A stretch of DNA of 64,000 bases, from the NCBI GenBank assembly GCA_001899685.1, contig MKWG01000036.1, positions 1 through 64,000 of the forward strand, given 5' to 3'. A program made the translations under genes and the position numbers. The DNA is from Sphingobacteriales bacterium 44-15. GTDB taxonomy: Bacteria; Bacteroidota; Bacteroidia; Chitinophagales; Chitinophagaceae. Within the stretch, counting starts at the first letter, position 1; every line of letters starts with the position of its first letter. Under the pieces are notes generated by a model that searched no databases, was not told the origin of the DNA, and saw nothing but the letters and a program-made list of their open reading frames with translations. Of this stretch, positions 35,727-45,065 are shown piece by piece.

Positions 35727-37454
35727 ATGCAAAAGCTTATATATCTTTTTATTGCCACTTTGGTGTTAACTACCTCTTGTGAGAAATTCCTGGACAGGCC
35801 TCCTTTGGACACCATTACAGACAAGGAAATGAAATTTTCCAAAAAAGAAATGGAATTATACGCTAACCAGTACTATGTGAATTTTCCGCAATTCCTGGAT
35901 GCGTTCTATGCCGATAATTCATCTGACAACATGGTGTATGGAAGCTTTGATTATACCCCCCTGCTGGCTGGCACTGTTACCGTGCCCAATAGTGGGGGAG
36001 GATGGTCCTGGACGAATATAAGAAGTGTGAATTATTTCCTGGCCAATTACCAGGTTACAACAGAAGCGCTTGCAGATGTAGGCACGTATATCGGTGAGGT
36101 TTATTTCTGGAGAGCATGGTTCTATTTTAACCTTATGAAACGCTTTGGTGATCTACCCTGGTATAATGCCCCACTAGGCACCAATTCAGAAGAATTATAC
36201 ACCCCGAGAATATCCCGCAGCATAATTGCAGATTCTATCCTCTCCGACCTCGACCGCGCGATCAACCTGCTGGCGCCTGTGGCCCAAAGTACCCCACAGC
36301 GTATCCATAAAGATGTAGCGGTTGCTTTTAAGGCCAGGGTTGCCTTGTATGAAGGTAGCTGGGAAAAGTATCACGAAGGAACGCCTTTTGGCGTAGCTAA
36401 TGCCAATTACAACAAATATTTCCAGGCTGCCGCGGATGCCGCGGAAATGCTCATCAATAGTGGCTACTACAACATTTCCCCAGGGTCTAACCCCCAATGG
36501 GACTACTGGTCTTTATTTAATCAACGCGACCTTTCCGGTAACAAAGAAGTGATTTTCTGGAGAAAATACGACCTGTCCCAGGGACTAACGCACAACGGGC
36601 AGGCTATGCTGCTGCTCGAGGGAGGAAATACAGGACTATCTAAGCAACTTGTGGATGATTATTTGTGCAAAGACGGGTTGCCCGTTTCACTGAGTCCCTT
36701 ATACCTTGGAGACGATTCCATTGCCCGGGTGATCACCAACCGTGACCCCCGGCTATCCCAAACAATATATGTAAGGGGCTATGCCCGGGTAATACAGAAT
36801 GGCGATACCTCATCCCGGTTTTCTGAGCCGGATCTTAACAAAACAGGCTCCATCCGAAACACAACCGGATACCAGCTCTATAAAGGAGCCGCGCCGAACC
36901 TCGAGTCGCAGGGAGGGGGTGCCGCCAGTGGTGTGGGCGCCACAACAGCCAGCATACTTTTCAGGTATGCAGAAGTATTGCTTACTTACGCGGAGGCAAA
37001 AGCGGAACTGGGCGCATGCACACAGGAAGTACTCGATGCAACCGTCAATAAACTCAGGGATAAGGTAGCCATGCCTCACCTTGCGGTAAGCGTTGGCTTT
37101 TCTGATCCTAATTGGGACTTCCCTTCTTTATCGCCGCTGCTCAATGAGATAAGAAGAGAGAGAAGGATAGAACTGGCGTGTGAGGGTTACCGTTATGACG
37201 ACCTGATGCGCTGGGCCGCCACACATCTGATCAAAGCGCCATTGCTGGGTGCAAAGTTCAGCCAGTTTGAAGGAAAAACATTTGATCCCCCGCTTTCAGG
37301 TATCTCGGTAAATGCAAACGGATATATAGCGCCTTATCTCAATACCCCTGCTGCCGGCGGCTGGCAATTTGATCCGTCAAAACATTACCTGGCGCCCCTG
37401 CCAACCAATGAGCTGACGATCAATACTGCCCTAACTCAAAATCCGAACTATTAA
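35727..37454 (+). CDS. SusD/RagB-family surface lipoprotein
   Basis: 575 residues. It begins MQKLIYLFIATLVLTTSCEK with lipobox Cys18. It contains SusD TPR-like helices and signatures such as YFWRAWFYFNLMKRFGDLPW, RISRSIIADSILSDLDRAINLL, FRYAEVLLTYAEAKAELG, EIRRERRIELACEGYRYDDLMRW and HYLAPLPTNELTIN. It lies 18 bp downstream of SusC and forms the lid of the outer-membrane complex that captures the glycan. The substrate cannot be read from the sequence. Confidence 0.96.
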   Translation: MQKLIYLFIATLVLTTSCEKFLDRPPLDTITDKEMKFSKKEMELYANQYYVNFPQFLDAFYADNSSDNMVYGSFDYTPLLAGTVTVPNSGGGWSWTNIRSVNYFLANYQVTTEALADVGTYIGEVYFWRAWFYFNLMKRFGDLPWYNAPLGTNSEELYTPRISRSIIADSILSDLDRAINLLAPVAQSTPQRIHKDVAVAFKARVALYEGSWEKYHEGTPFGVANANYNKYFQAAADAAEMLINSGYYNISPGSNPQWDYWSLFNQRDLSGNKEVIFWRKYDLSQGLTHNGQAMLLLEGGNTGLSKQLVDDYLCKDGLPVSLSPLYLGDDSIARVITNRDPRLSQTIYVRGYARVIQNGDTSSRFSEPDLNKTGSIRNTTGYQLYKGAAPNLESQGGGAASGVGATTASILFRYAEVLLTYAEAKAELGACTQEVLDATVNKLRDKVAMPHLAVSVGFSDPNWDFPSLSPLLNEIRRERRIELACEGYRYDDLMRWAATHLIKAPLLGAKFSQFEGKTFDPPLSGISVNANGYIAPYLNTPAAGGWQFDPSKHYLAPLPTNELTINTALTQNPNY

Positions 37455-37456
37455 AA

Positions 37457-39601
37457 ATGACTATTTATAAACTTACCGCTGTTTTTATCTGTTGCGGTAT
37501 TTTACTGGGTTTCACTTCGGACAATTCACCGGCGGGTGAGATCTCCGTCAGTGGCAGCGCATCAAATGATCTTTGCAGGGCATTGAAAGGTCAAAATATA
37601 AGTTACACGCTTTATGATGCTCCGTCTGAAGCAATAGCAAAGGCTAAGAAAGGATCGGGGGTGATCATAGTAGCAGATCATTATCCTGCTGTAAGGGTGC
37701 CGGTCAGCGGCGCCGATATAAAACTTGCAAAAGAAAAAAAGTTAAGAGTCTACCTTGAATATCCTGATGCTTTCCCGGGCATAGAAGCAGCTTCCGATCC
37801 TTTTGTTACTAACCTTGAACGTTTGGTGGTTGCGGGAAAAACATTTGATCATGATCTGAAGCCTCTCGCACTGCTTGGCATAAATGAAGGATACATTTTA
37901 AGAGCTGATGTACGGGAGCCATTGCTGGTGGCAGCTAAAGTAGCAGGATTTGACCGTGCTGTATATGGCATTGACGATGTAAAGCAATATCCCGTTTTAT
38001 GGATGCGGGATAACTTCATGGTCGCAGCTACAAAGCTCTCTAATTTCAGAACCGGACGCTATGAACCAACCCTGTCGTGGAAACAGCTTTGGGAAAATAT
38101 CATCTCCTGGGCAAAAGGCGGAACCCGGTTCAAATTTAATTCCTGGAATACAGATGTATCACCTTCCTACACCCGGCAGGAGCGCCTGCCGGGCAATGCC
38201 AGAAGACAATCTGTTGCAAAAGGGGTCGAATGGTTCTATAAGGGCCGGTTTTTTATAGACTCCAGCTGGAAATCGCTCAGTGATCAGCGCCAGGGTGATG
38301 GCACTAATCCTTTTGGTCCCCCGGTCGGGCATCACCTGCCCAGCGGCGATGGAACATGGGGTATCCTTGAAGGACATGCATCCCGGATTTATCACGATGG
38401 CAGTCAGCAATACCGGTACTGGATACGTGCGGATGTGCAGGGTGAAGTATCTTACGCTATGGCGTTGGCGGGTAAGTTTCTCGGCCGCAGAGAATACTAT
38501 AAGGTATCTCAAAACCTTACTGATTTTATATTCGAAAATTCAAACCTGCGAAAAGAAGCAAGGGGTAACAAAGACAGCGCTGTGTACGGCCTGATTGGTT
38601 GGGCAGTTACCCATCCCTATATTTTTTATGCAGACGATAACGCTCGCGCCGTGCTGGGTGTAATAGGCGCTTCTGCAGCAATGCGATCTGGCAAATGGGA
38701 CAAGGAAATAGTGGAGAATATCATAGCTAATTTCAGGCTCAGCAGCAAACAGGGCTTCCAGGGAATGAACCTGAAGCAGAAAGATATACAAGAAAAAGGA
38801 TGGCAATACTTTGCCAACAGAGATCTGGTTCAGCCCAGTCCCAACTTTGAAGCCTGGATGATCGCCTGCTATTTGTGGTTGTATGATAAAACACAGCACA
38901 AGCCTCTGCTGGATAAAGCTAAAACGGCGCTTCGCCTCATCATGGAGGCTTATCCTGAAAAATGGCAATGGTCGGTGGATATCCAGTTGGAAAGAGCGCG
39001 TATGTTATTACCGCTTTCCTGGCTTGTTCGTGTTGAAGATACAGAAGAACACCGGCAATGGCTCGACAAGATGGCTTCAGAGCTATTGAAATTTCAGGAT
39101 GGGTGTGGTGGCCTCAGAGTAGAACTTGGCAAAGGAAATCTGGGCATGAGTGGAAAAACCACATCGAATGAAACCTATGGTAAATATGAAGCGCCCCTGA
39201 TAGCAGAAGACGGAGACAGGGTATGCGACATGCTGTACACCAACAATTTTGCTTTTTTCGGACTCAACGAAGCAGCAAAAGCTACAGGCAACCCGAAATA
39301 TAAAGCGGCGGTGCAAAAGATGTCGGATTTTTTGACACGCATACAGGTAAAAAGCGAAAATCATCCGGACGTAGACGGAGCCTGGTTCAGGGCATTTGAT
39401 TACGGACGCTGGGATTACTGGGCTTCTAATGCCGATGCAGGATGGGGAACATGGTCTACGCTTACGGGTTGGATACAAACCTGGATCGTTGCTACGCAGA
39501 TATTGATAGAACAGGGTGACAGCTTCTGGGATGCCACCAAAACTTCCGGGGTAAATCAATACTTCCCTCAAACCCTTGACCTTTTTTTTCATAAACATTA
39601 A
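37457..39601 (+). CDS. Secreted 714-residue protein of unknown function, PUL operon
   Basis: Starts 2 bp after SusD. A signal segment (MTIYKLTAVFICCGILLGFT) leads to an N-terminal Rossmann-like part (residues about 25-135, with GSGVIIVADHYPAVRVPVSG). A long helical region follows with Trp-, Asp- and Tyr-rich motifs (PVLWMRDNFMVAATKLS; GDGTWGILEGHASRIYHDGSQQY as parts; WFRAFDYGRWDYWASNADAG) resembling (alpha/alpha)6-toroid glycan-active enzymes. No known family is assigned. Location between SusD and a GH20 enzyme makes a periplasmic or surface glycan hydrolase or lyase likely, as inference only. Confidence 0.8.
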   Translation: MTIYKLTAVFICCGILLGFTSDNSPAGEISVSGSASNDLCRALKGQNISYTLYDAPSEAIAKAKKGSGVIIVADHYPAVRVPVSGADIKLAKEKKLRVYLEYPDAFPGIEAASDPFVTNLERLVVAGKTFDHDLKPLALLGINEGYILRADVREPLLVAAKVAGFDRAVYGIDDVKQYPVLWMRDNFMVAATKLSNFRTGRYEPTLSWKQLWENIISWAKGGTRFKFNSWNTDVSPSYTRQERLPGNARRQSVAKGVEWFYKGRFFIDSSWKSLSDQRQGDGTNPFGPPVGHHLPSGDGTWGILEGHASRIYHDGSQQYRYWIRADVQGEVSYAMALAGKFLGRREYYKVSQNLTDFIFENSNLRKEARGNKDSAVYGLIGWAVTHPYIFYADDNARAVLGVIGASAAMRSGKWDKEIVENIIANFRLSSKQGFQGMNLKQKDIQEKGWQYFANRDLVQPSPNFEAWMIACYLWLYDKTQHKPLLDKAKTALRLIMEAYPEKWQWSVDIQLERARMLLPLSWLVRVEDTEEHRQWLDKMASELLKFQDGCGGLRVELGKGNLGMSGKTTSNETYGKYEAPLIAEDGDRVCDMLYTNNFAFFGLNEAAKATGNPKYKAAVQKMSDFLTRIQVKSENHPDVDGAWFRAFDYGRWDYWASNADAGWGTWSTLTGWIQTWIVATQILIEQGDSFWDATKTSGVNQYFPQTLDLFFHKH

Positions 39602-39607
39602 TGTAAA

Positions 39608-41164
39608 ATGCATCCCGTATTCAGGAAATTATTTTCAACTGTACTTGGCGTTGCGTTGTTTTCATTCCCTGCTACAGCCCAGTCAATTATACCCCAGCCT
39701 TTGAAAATGAAGATGGGAGGGGGCCGTTTTATGCTCCCGGAAAGGGTGTTGTATCACTTCAAAGAAGGCTGTGAAAAAGAGGCCGCATACTTCCAACAAA
39801 AACTGGAAAATATATTTTCAATAAAAACAGCCGCTGTACAGGGCAGGAAGAAACGGCAGGTTTCATTTGATATTGATCATAACCACATCTCCCTGTTCGG
39901 TACGGAAGGATACCAATTAATAATTAACAACAGTGGCATACATGTTTCCGCAGCAGCGCCGGCAGGTATATTTTACGCTATACAGTCGATCCTCCAGCTA
40001 ATGGAAAAAGACGAACGGAACTACTCACTTCCCTACACGGAAATATTTGATAAGCCACGTTTCTCATGGAGAGCTTTCCTGATGGATGACGCGCGGTCTT
40101 TTAAGGGGGCTGCCACTGTAAAAAAGATGCTGGATGAAATGGCCTTTCTTAAAATGAATGTTTTTCACTGGCATCTTACCGATGACCAGGGCTGGCGTAT
40201 TCAAATCCCCCGGTACCCGAAATTGACCTCGGTAAGCAGCGGCATGATTACCGCCATACCCGGCAAAACATTTTACACACAGGGAGAGATCCGTGATATT
40301 GTTGAATATGCGGCAGAAAGGCATATTCTCATTGTGCCCGAGATTGAAATGCCCGGGCATGCCAGTGCCGCTATTGCCGCCTACCCTGAGCTGGGAGTTG
40401 AAAAAAAACCGGTAACCATGCCTTCCGGGCAGGGAATATTTGAGAACATCTATGATGTTTCAGATACTTCCGTAATACAATTCATTCATGACGTTATAAA
40501 CGAGGTAAAGACATTGTTTCCTTCGGGGATCATTCATATAGGAGGAGATGAAGTGAAATACCGGCCCTGGGAAAACAGTGGACGGGTACAGGCTTTTATA
40601 AAGCAGCATAAGATCGCTTCCCCCGCGGCATTGCAGCAATGGTTTGTAAATGGAATATCCCGTTATATACAGGCAATGGGTTACCGGATGATGGGCTGGA
40701 ATGACATGTTGGGAAAGCAACATGATACGCAGCAGCCTACCATCCCGGAAGGACTGGCTGCTGAAACGATTATCCACTTCTGGCTCGGCTCTCCCAAACT
40801 GATCAACACTGCCGCACGTGCAGGGTACGATGTGGTGAACTCCTTTCATGAGTACACCTACCTGGATTACAGTTATAAAAGCATTAGTCTTGAAAAGGCT
40901 TACAGCTTTGACCCTATGCCTCCTTCACTCGATACAGCTTTGTATAACAAGATACTTGGTTTGGGGTGCCAGATGTGGGGGGAGCACATTCCTACGGTTG
41001 AAAAAATGTATTACCAGGTTTTTCCAAGAATCGCCGCATATGCCGAGGTAGGATGGACATCGCCGGACAATAAGGATTTCCGGCGGTTTAAAAACGCATT
41101 ACCTCACATTATTGCTCACTGGAAAGCCAATGGCATATCCATAGATCCTGCCACCATTGAGTAG
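39608..41164 (+). CDS. GH20 beta-N-acetylhexosaminidase
   Basis: 518 residues with signal peptide (MHPVFRKLFSTVLGVALFSF...ATAQ). An N-terminal GH20b domain (about 25-140) precedes the catalytic (beta/alpha)8 domain beginning FSWRAFLMDDARSF. The catalytic Asp-Glu pair of the family is visible in IHIGGDEVKYRPW. HWHLTDDQGWRIQIPRYP and IVPEIEMPGHASAAIAAYPEL are also typical. Such enzymes remove terminal GlcNAc or GalNAc using substrate-assisted catalysis. It sits in the PUL 6 bp downstream of the 714-aa gene. Confidence 0.95.
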   Translation: MHPVFRKLFSTVLGVALFSFPATAQSIIPQPLKMKMGGGRFMLPERVLYHFKEGCEKEAAYFQQKLENIFSIKTAAVQGRKKRQVSFDIDHNHISLFGTEGYQLIINNSGIHVSAAAPAGIFYAIQSILQLMEKDERNYSLPYTEIFDKPRFSWRAFLMDDARSFKGAATVKKMLDEMAFLKMNVFHWHLTDDQGWRIQIPRYPKLTSVSSGMITAIPGKTFYTQGEIRDIVEYAAERHILIVPEIEMPGHASAAIAAYPELGVEKKPVTMPSGQGIFENIYDVSDTSVIQFIHDVINEVKTLFPSGIIHIGGDEVKYRPWENSGRVQAFIKQHKIASPAALQQWFVNGISRYIQAMGYRMMGWNDMLGKQHDTQQPTIPEGLAAETIIHFWLGSPKLINTAARAGYDVVNSFHEYTYLDYSYKSISLEKAYSFDPMPPSLDTALYNKILGLGCQMWGEHIPTVEKMYYQVFPRIAAYAEVGWTSPDNKDFRRFKNALPHIIAHWKANGISIDPATIE

Positions 41165-41196
41165 GCCGCTTTCATTAATTCGGTAGTCAAAAAAAC

Positions 41197-42963
41197 ATGG
41201 ACTGGAAATATCTCGACTTAGCTATAGTGATCGGATATATGCTCCTGATGCTGGGAGTGGCATTCTATTACTACAAATTTGCAAGGAAAAGCCTGGAAAA
41301 CTTTTTCCTGGGAGGAAGGAACGTTCCGGGATGGATGAACGGGATTTCCTATGCAGCCGCATTGGTGAGCCCCGACGCTGCCACAGGCTATGGCGGATTG
41401 GCCATTGTATCCGGCGCGTTCATCTCGTGGTGGTATTTAAGCAGGTTTGGTTTGGCGCTGTTTTTCGCCGGGGTACTGTTCGCTGTTTTCTGGCGCAGGT
41501 TAAATCTTTTTACAAGCCTGGAATACTATGATTTACGCTTCAACAAAAGAACGGCCTTCCTGATGAGGTTGTGGATCGCATTCAGGACTTCGTTCGTTGC
41601 CATGCCTGCCTGGACTGGTATTACATTGCTTGCCGCGTGTAAAATTATGGGACCTGCACTGGACTTCTCCCGGATGCAGACCCTGCTGCTCGTATTGCCG
41701 GTATCGTTCATGTATGTATTTTTTTCCGGCTATAAGGGAGTAGTCATTTCGAATGTTATCCAGATGGTGATATTCTTCCTGGGAACATTAACGATGGCGA
41801 TCCTAACGCTGAATTATTTTGGTGGTGCGGAAACAATGGCGGGGTTGCTCAAGGAAAATTTTGCAGCTTCTCACCCTGATATCTTTGCCGTTGTGCCGCC
41901 CGCACAACACGATGTGTTCCCTCTTCCTGCAGCGCTTGCATGGCTTTTGGGACAAAGTATAGGATACGGCGGAGACGCTGCGCCCATGGGAGGAGCGATG
42001 GAAGGGCAACGGATACTATCCACACGTACCCCTTCGGAAGCGCTCACGATGTATGTGGTAACTGCCATTTCAATGTTTATTTTACTATTGCTGGTAACCT
42101 TGCCATGTATAAGCGCCGCTTTATTGTGGCCGGAATTACGCGAAGCACATGCAGACAGGGAGCTTGTATATGGGAGATTGATGAAATTGCTGCTGCCATC
42201 GGGCGCTATGGGGTTGATGATAGCAGCCATGATGGCCGCAACCATGTCTACTGTTGCTGACAACCTGAATTTTGGCAGCCAGATACTGGTAAGCGACGGC
42301 TATAAAAAATGGATCAATAAAACAGCTTCCGACAGACACTATTTGTGGATGGGTAGGCTTGGCATGTTGCTGATACTCGGGCTGGCATTACTGGTGGTGT
42401 TTAATGTAAATATCATCATAGATGTTGCCATCTTCATGCTACAGCTCAGTGCAGCAGAGCTCCCGGCCAACTGGGCGCAATGGTGGTGGTGGCGTTTTAA
42501 CAGCGCTGCCCGCATTGCAGCATCTTTTGGCGGTCCCGTAATATTCTGTATAGTGGTGCTGGGTCCAAAAGCTTTGCTCTATTTTAATATACACGGTGCT
42601 GAACAGTTGGTGCTGCCATGGTGGTGGCAAACACTAATAGTAATGCTCGCAACAACAGTGCTTTGGATTGTAGTTGCGCTCTTTACAAAGCCTGATCCAG
42701 CTCCCATTCTTATAAATTTTTATAATCGCGCCAACCCCCTGGGCTGGTGGAAGCCTGTATCCGGCGTCAATAAAATAGGAGCGATATTCAAGGGAATGGG
42801 GATTGCCATTGTGGGGGCATCGTCCGTATCGTTATTGATCGTATCCCTGTCTAAAGCATGGTTTGCCATGTGGGATGAATCGCTTGCTCTACTTATACTA
42901 TCCGTTGTATTATTTATCATTTTCAGATCCACTTCAAGATCATTCATCAATAAAGAAATATAA
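41197..42963 (+). CDS. Sodium:solute symporter family (SSS) transporter
   Basis: 588 residues and about 14 membrane helices. The N-terminus (DLAIVIGYMLLMLGVAFYYYKFARKSLENFFLGGRNVPGW) and the SSS signature region around GLMIAAMMAATMSTVADNLNFGSQI match sodium/sugar or sialic-acid/MurNAc-type symporters in Bacteroidota. It imports a monosaccharide or small sugar product from the periplasm. It lies 32 bp after GH20 and its stop overlaps the following ATG (TAATG). The exact solute is not known. Confidence 0.93.
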   Translation: MDWKYLDLAIVIGYMLLMLGVAFYYYKFARKSLENFFLGGRNVPGWMNGISYAAALVSPDAATGYGGLAIVSGAFISWWYLSRFGLALFFAGVLFAVFWRRLNLFTSLEYYDLRFNKRTAFLMRLWIAFRTSFVAMPAWTGITLLAACKIMGPALDFSRMQTLLLVLPVSFMYVFFSGYKGVVISNVIQMVIFFLGTLTMAILTLNYFGGAETMAGLLKENFAASHPDIFAVVPPAQHDVFPLPAALAWLLGQSIGYGGDAAPMGGAMEGQRILSTRTPSEALTMYVVTAISMFILLLLVTLPCISAALLWPELREAHADRELVYGRLMKLLLPSGAMGLMIAAMMAATMSTVADNLNFGSQILVSDGYKKWINKTASDRHYLWMGRLGMLLILGLALLVVFNVNIIIDVAIFMLQLSAAELPANWAQWWWWRFNSAARIAASFGGPVIFCIVVLGPKALLYFNIHGAEQLVLPWWWQTLIVMLATTVLWIVVALFTKPDPAPILINFYNRANPLGWWKPVSGVNKIGAIFKGMGIAIVGASSVSLLIVSLSKAWFAMWDESLALLILSVVLFIIFRSTSRSFINKEI

Positions 42964-43760
42964 TGAAACAGAATGCAACAAAAAGTCATGTATTGTACCT
43001 GGGTGACTGGGTGTTCAGCCTCGGGCCGGTTTATATTGAAACACCTTTTGGCACCGAAACAAAAGATGCCGACCTGTACTTCTATGGTAAAAGACTGAAG
43101 CAGGCTATTGAAGAGGATGTAGACGTCACCACCCTGCCCAACTGGGATCTTTACCGGCTGGCGCCGGGAGGGTTGGAGCGTCACATGGATAAATCATCGG
43201 CCGTCATCATCAGTGATGTGGAAGCCCGCTGCTTTCATTTATATCCCAGCTTTTTTGACCGTGCCAGTCGTGGGAATGAGGTAGTGACATTTCCCGACAG
43301 ACTAGACCTGATGAAGAGCTGGGTTGCTGGGGGAGGAGGAATACTCATGCTTGGAGGATGGCTCTCTTTTAGCGGAGTACAGGCCAAGTCGGGTTGGGGC
43401 AGAAGCCGGTTTGCAGAAGCGCTGCCGGTTGAATGCCTGCATACAGAAGACCTGGTGGAGTCTTCAGCAGGGTTTACCGCAGAAGTGCTAAACAGTGAGC
43501 ATCCTGTATCAAAAGGATTGCCATGGGATCTGTTCCCACCAATATTCGGGTATAACGAAGTGAAGGTAAAACCCGGAGCAGAAGTATTGGTTCGCGTAAA
43601 AGAAACCGGCGACCCGCTGGTTGTTGTGGGAGGATATGGTAAAGGAAGGATATTGACTTATATGTCTGACCCTGCTCCGCATTGGGGTATCAATTTTGAA
43701 TTGTGGGAAGGCTATGATAAATTCTGGAAGCAGGCCATTCACTGGGTTGAAAAAAAATAA
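42963..43760 (+). CDS. Class I glutamine amidotransferase-like protein (PF07090 type)
   Basis: 265 residues, starting MKQNATKSHVLYLGDWVFSL. It has the architecture of the GATase1-like family PF07090: WVAGGGGILMLGGWLSFSG, RFAEALPVECLHTED, FGYNEVKVKPGAEVLVRVKE and TYMSDPAPHWGINFELWEGY. The catalytic Cys of true glutamine amidotransferases is not obvious; the nucleophile-elbow-like GGWLSFSG has no cysteine. The chain is cytosolic as read. Its first base overlaps the symporter stop, so it is translationally coupled to it. Family function is unknown. Confidence 0.85.
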   Translation: MKQNATKSHVLYLGDWVFSLGPVYIETPFGTETKDADLYFYGKRLKQAIEEDVDVTTLPNWDLYRLAPGGLERHMDKSSAVIISDVEARCFHLYPSFFDRASRGNEVVTFPDRLDLMKSWVAGGGGILMLGGWLSFSGVQAKSGWGRSRFAEALPVECLHTEDLVESSAGFTAEVLNSEHPVSKGLPWDLFPPIFGYNEVKVKPGAEVLVRVKETGDPLVVVGGYGKGRILTYMSDPAPHWGINFELWEGYDKFWKQAIHWVEKK

Positions 43761-43770
43761 GCTGGCAACT

Positions 43771-44979
43771 GTGAAATCATTAAAGGCAGGAACTGCAAAA
43801 GTTGATATTACCCCTCCTCTGGATATTGGCATTTTAATGTCATCTGTTGAAAGGAAATGGTCTCCCTTTTTGTCCATCCGAAGACCCCTGATGTGCCGGG
43901 TGTTGGTTTTATCAGATGATGATACCACGGTGGCAGTTGTTGCTCTTGACCTTCTTGGGCTTACAGATACCTCGGTAGGGGGGTGGAAATACTTTAAGGA
44001 AACCCTGGGAGAAGCCGTGGGGCATATTAACATTATTGTGCACTGCACGCATACTCACAGCGCACCTGAGTCGCTGGCGCTGACGGACCTGTACAAAAAT
44101 CCCGGGTTCCGGCAATGGATTATGCACGTTGCCCAACAGGTAAAGCAATGTGTTGAATATGCAGTGCTTAAACTGCAGGAATGTTATGTGACGTATGGCT
44201 CAGATATACTGGAACATTTTTCATTACAACGCAGGATTGTTACGGAAAAAGGAATGCAGGTTTCCCATACCTTACAGCCAATCCCGGAGGCGCTTTTTAA
44301 AAAAAAGCCTGTAGACAGGCGAATACGTGTAGTGCGGTTTATATCGGTACAAAGCAATACCGTAATCGCAAGCATTATTCACGCCATCTGCCATCCCGTA
44401 CATGAAATGTGTATACCCCACATTTCACCCGACTATCCCGGCGTGCTTTGTGCGCTGCTTGAGTCAGGCGCTCCATCCGGAATGCCGGTTTTTTTAAACG
44501 GAGCGGCGGCGGATATTAATCCTCCAACGGTCTCCTGCGGAGCAGCCTGCGCTGACACACATGCCAGGGCTATAGCAGCTATAATTGACCACATCCCATT
44601 TAAAACTGTCAAGATTACTCCTTTCAAACATATTCGAAGAAACATTCAATTACATCCACGAATTTTTCCTGACGCCCCGATGTTAACTGATTGTCTTGCC
44701 AGAATTAATATCATTCGTCTCGGCGATTTATCCATTGTTTTTCTACCTGGCGAACCCTTTGTTCAAACCGGGCTGGATATTGAAACGCAATCTTTATTTA
44801 AAAATACGCTGGTAGCAGGCTACTGTGAAAACAGCATCGGGTATATTCCGCCCGAATATGCTTTTGAAGAAGGTGGGTACGAAACAGGGCCGGGCAGGTG
44901 GTCGTATCTTGATACCAGTGCCGAATCTTTGTTGAAGCAGGGTGCATTGGATATGTTGGTTAAGGCTGCACAGCAATAA
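43771..44979 (+). CDS. Neutral/alkaline ceramidase-like protein (GTG start)
   Basis: 402 residues from GTG 43771 (MKSLKAGTAKVDITPP); TTG at 43747 is an alternative. The VDITPPLDIG start, the HCTHTHSAPES histidine motif, the HPVHE segment and VFLNGAAADINP are the conserved metal-binding and structural motifs of the neutral ceramidase family. No signal peptide is seen in the chosen frame. Many bacterial members occur in carbohydrate loci and are not known to act on ceramide. It follows the GATase-like gene by 10 bp and precedes the MurQ-like gene. Confidence 0.82.
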   Translation: MKSLKAGTAKVDITPPLDIGILMSSVERKWSPFLSIRRPLMCRVLVLSDDDTTVAVVALDLLGLTDTSVGGWKYFKETLGEAVGHINIIVHCTHTHSAPESLALTDLYKNPGFRQWIMHVAQQVKQCVEYAVLKLQECYVTYGSDILEHFSLQRRIVTEKGMQVSHTLQPIPEALFKKKPVDRRIRVVRFISVQSNTVIASIIHAICHPVHEMCIPHISPDYPGVLCALLESGAPSGMPVFLNGAAADINPPTVSCGAACADTHARAIAAIIDHIPFKTVKITPFKHIRRNIQLHPRIFPDAPMLTDCLARINIIRLGDLSIVFLPGEPFVQTGLDIETQSLFKNTLVAGYCENSIGYIPPEYAFEEGGYETGPGRWSYLDTSAESLLKQGALDMLVKAAQQ

Positions 44980-45065
44980 ACAGCTTACAGGCGTGCCGCT
45001 CATTGATTTTTAAATAAATAATTCCCCTACCCGGCATTGAACAGCAGTGATCAAAATAATTTGCA

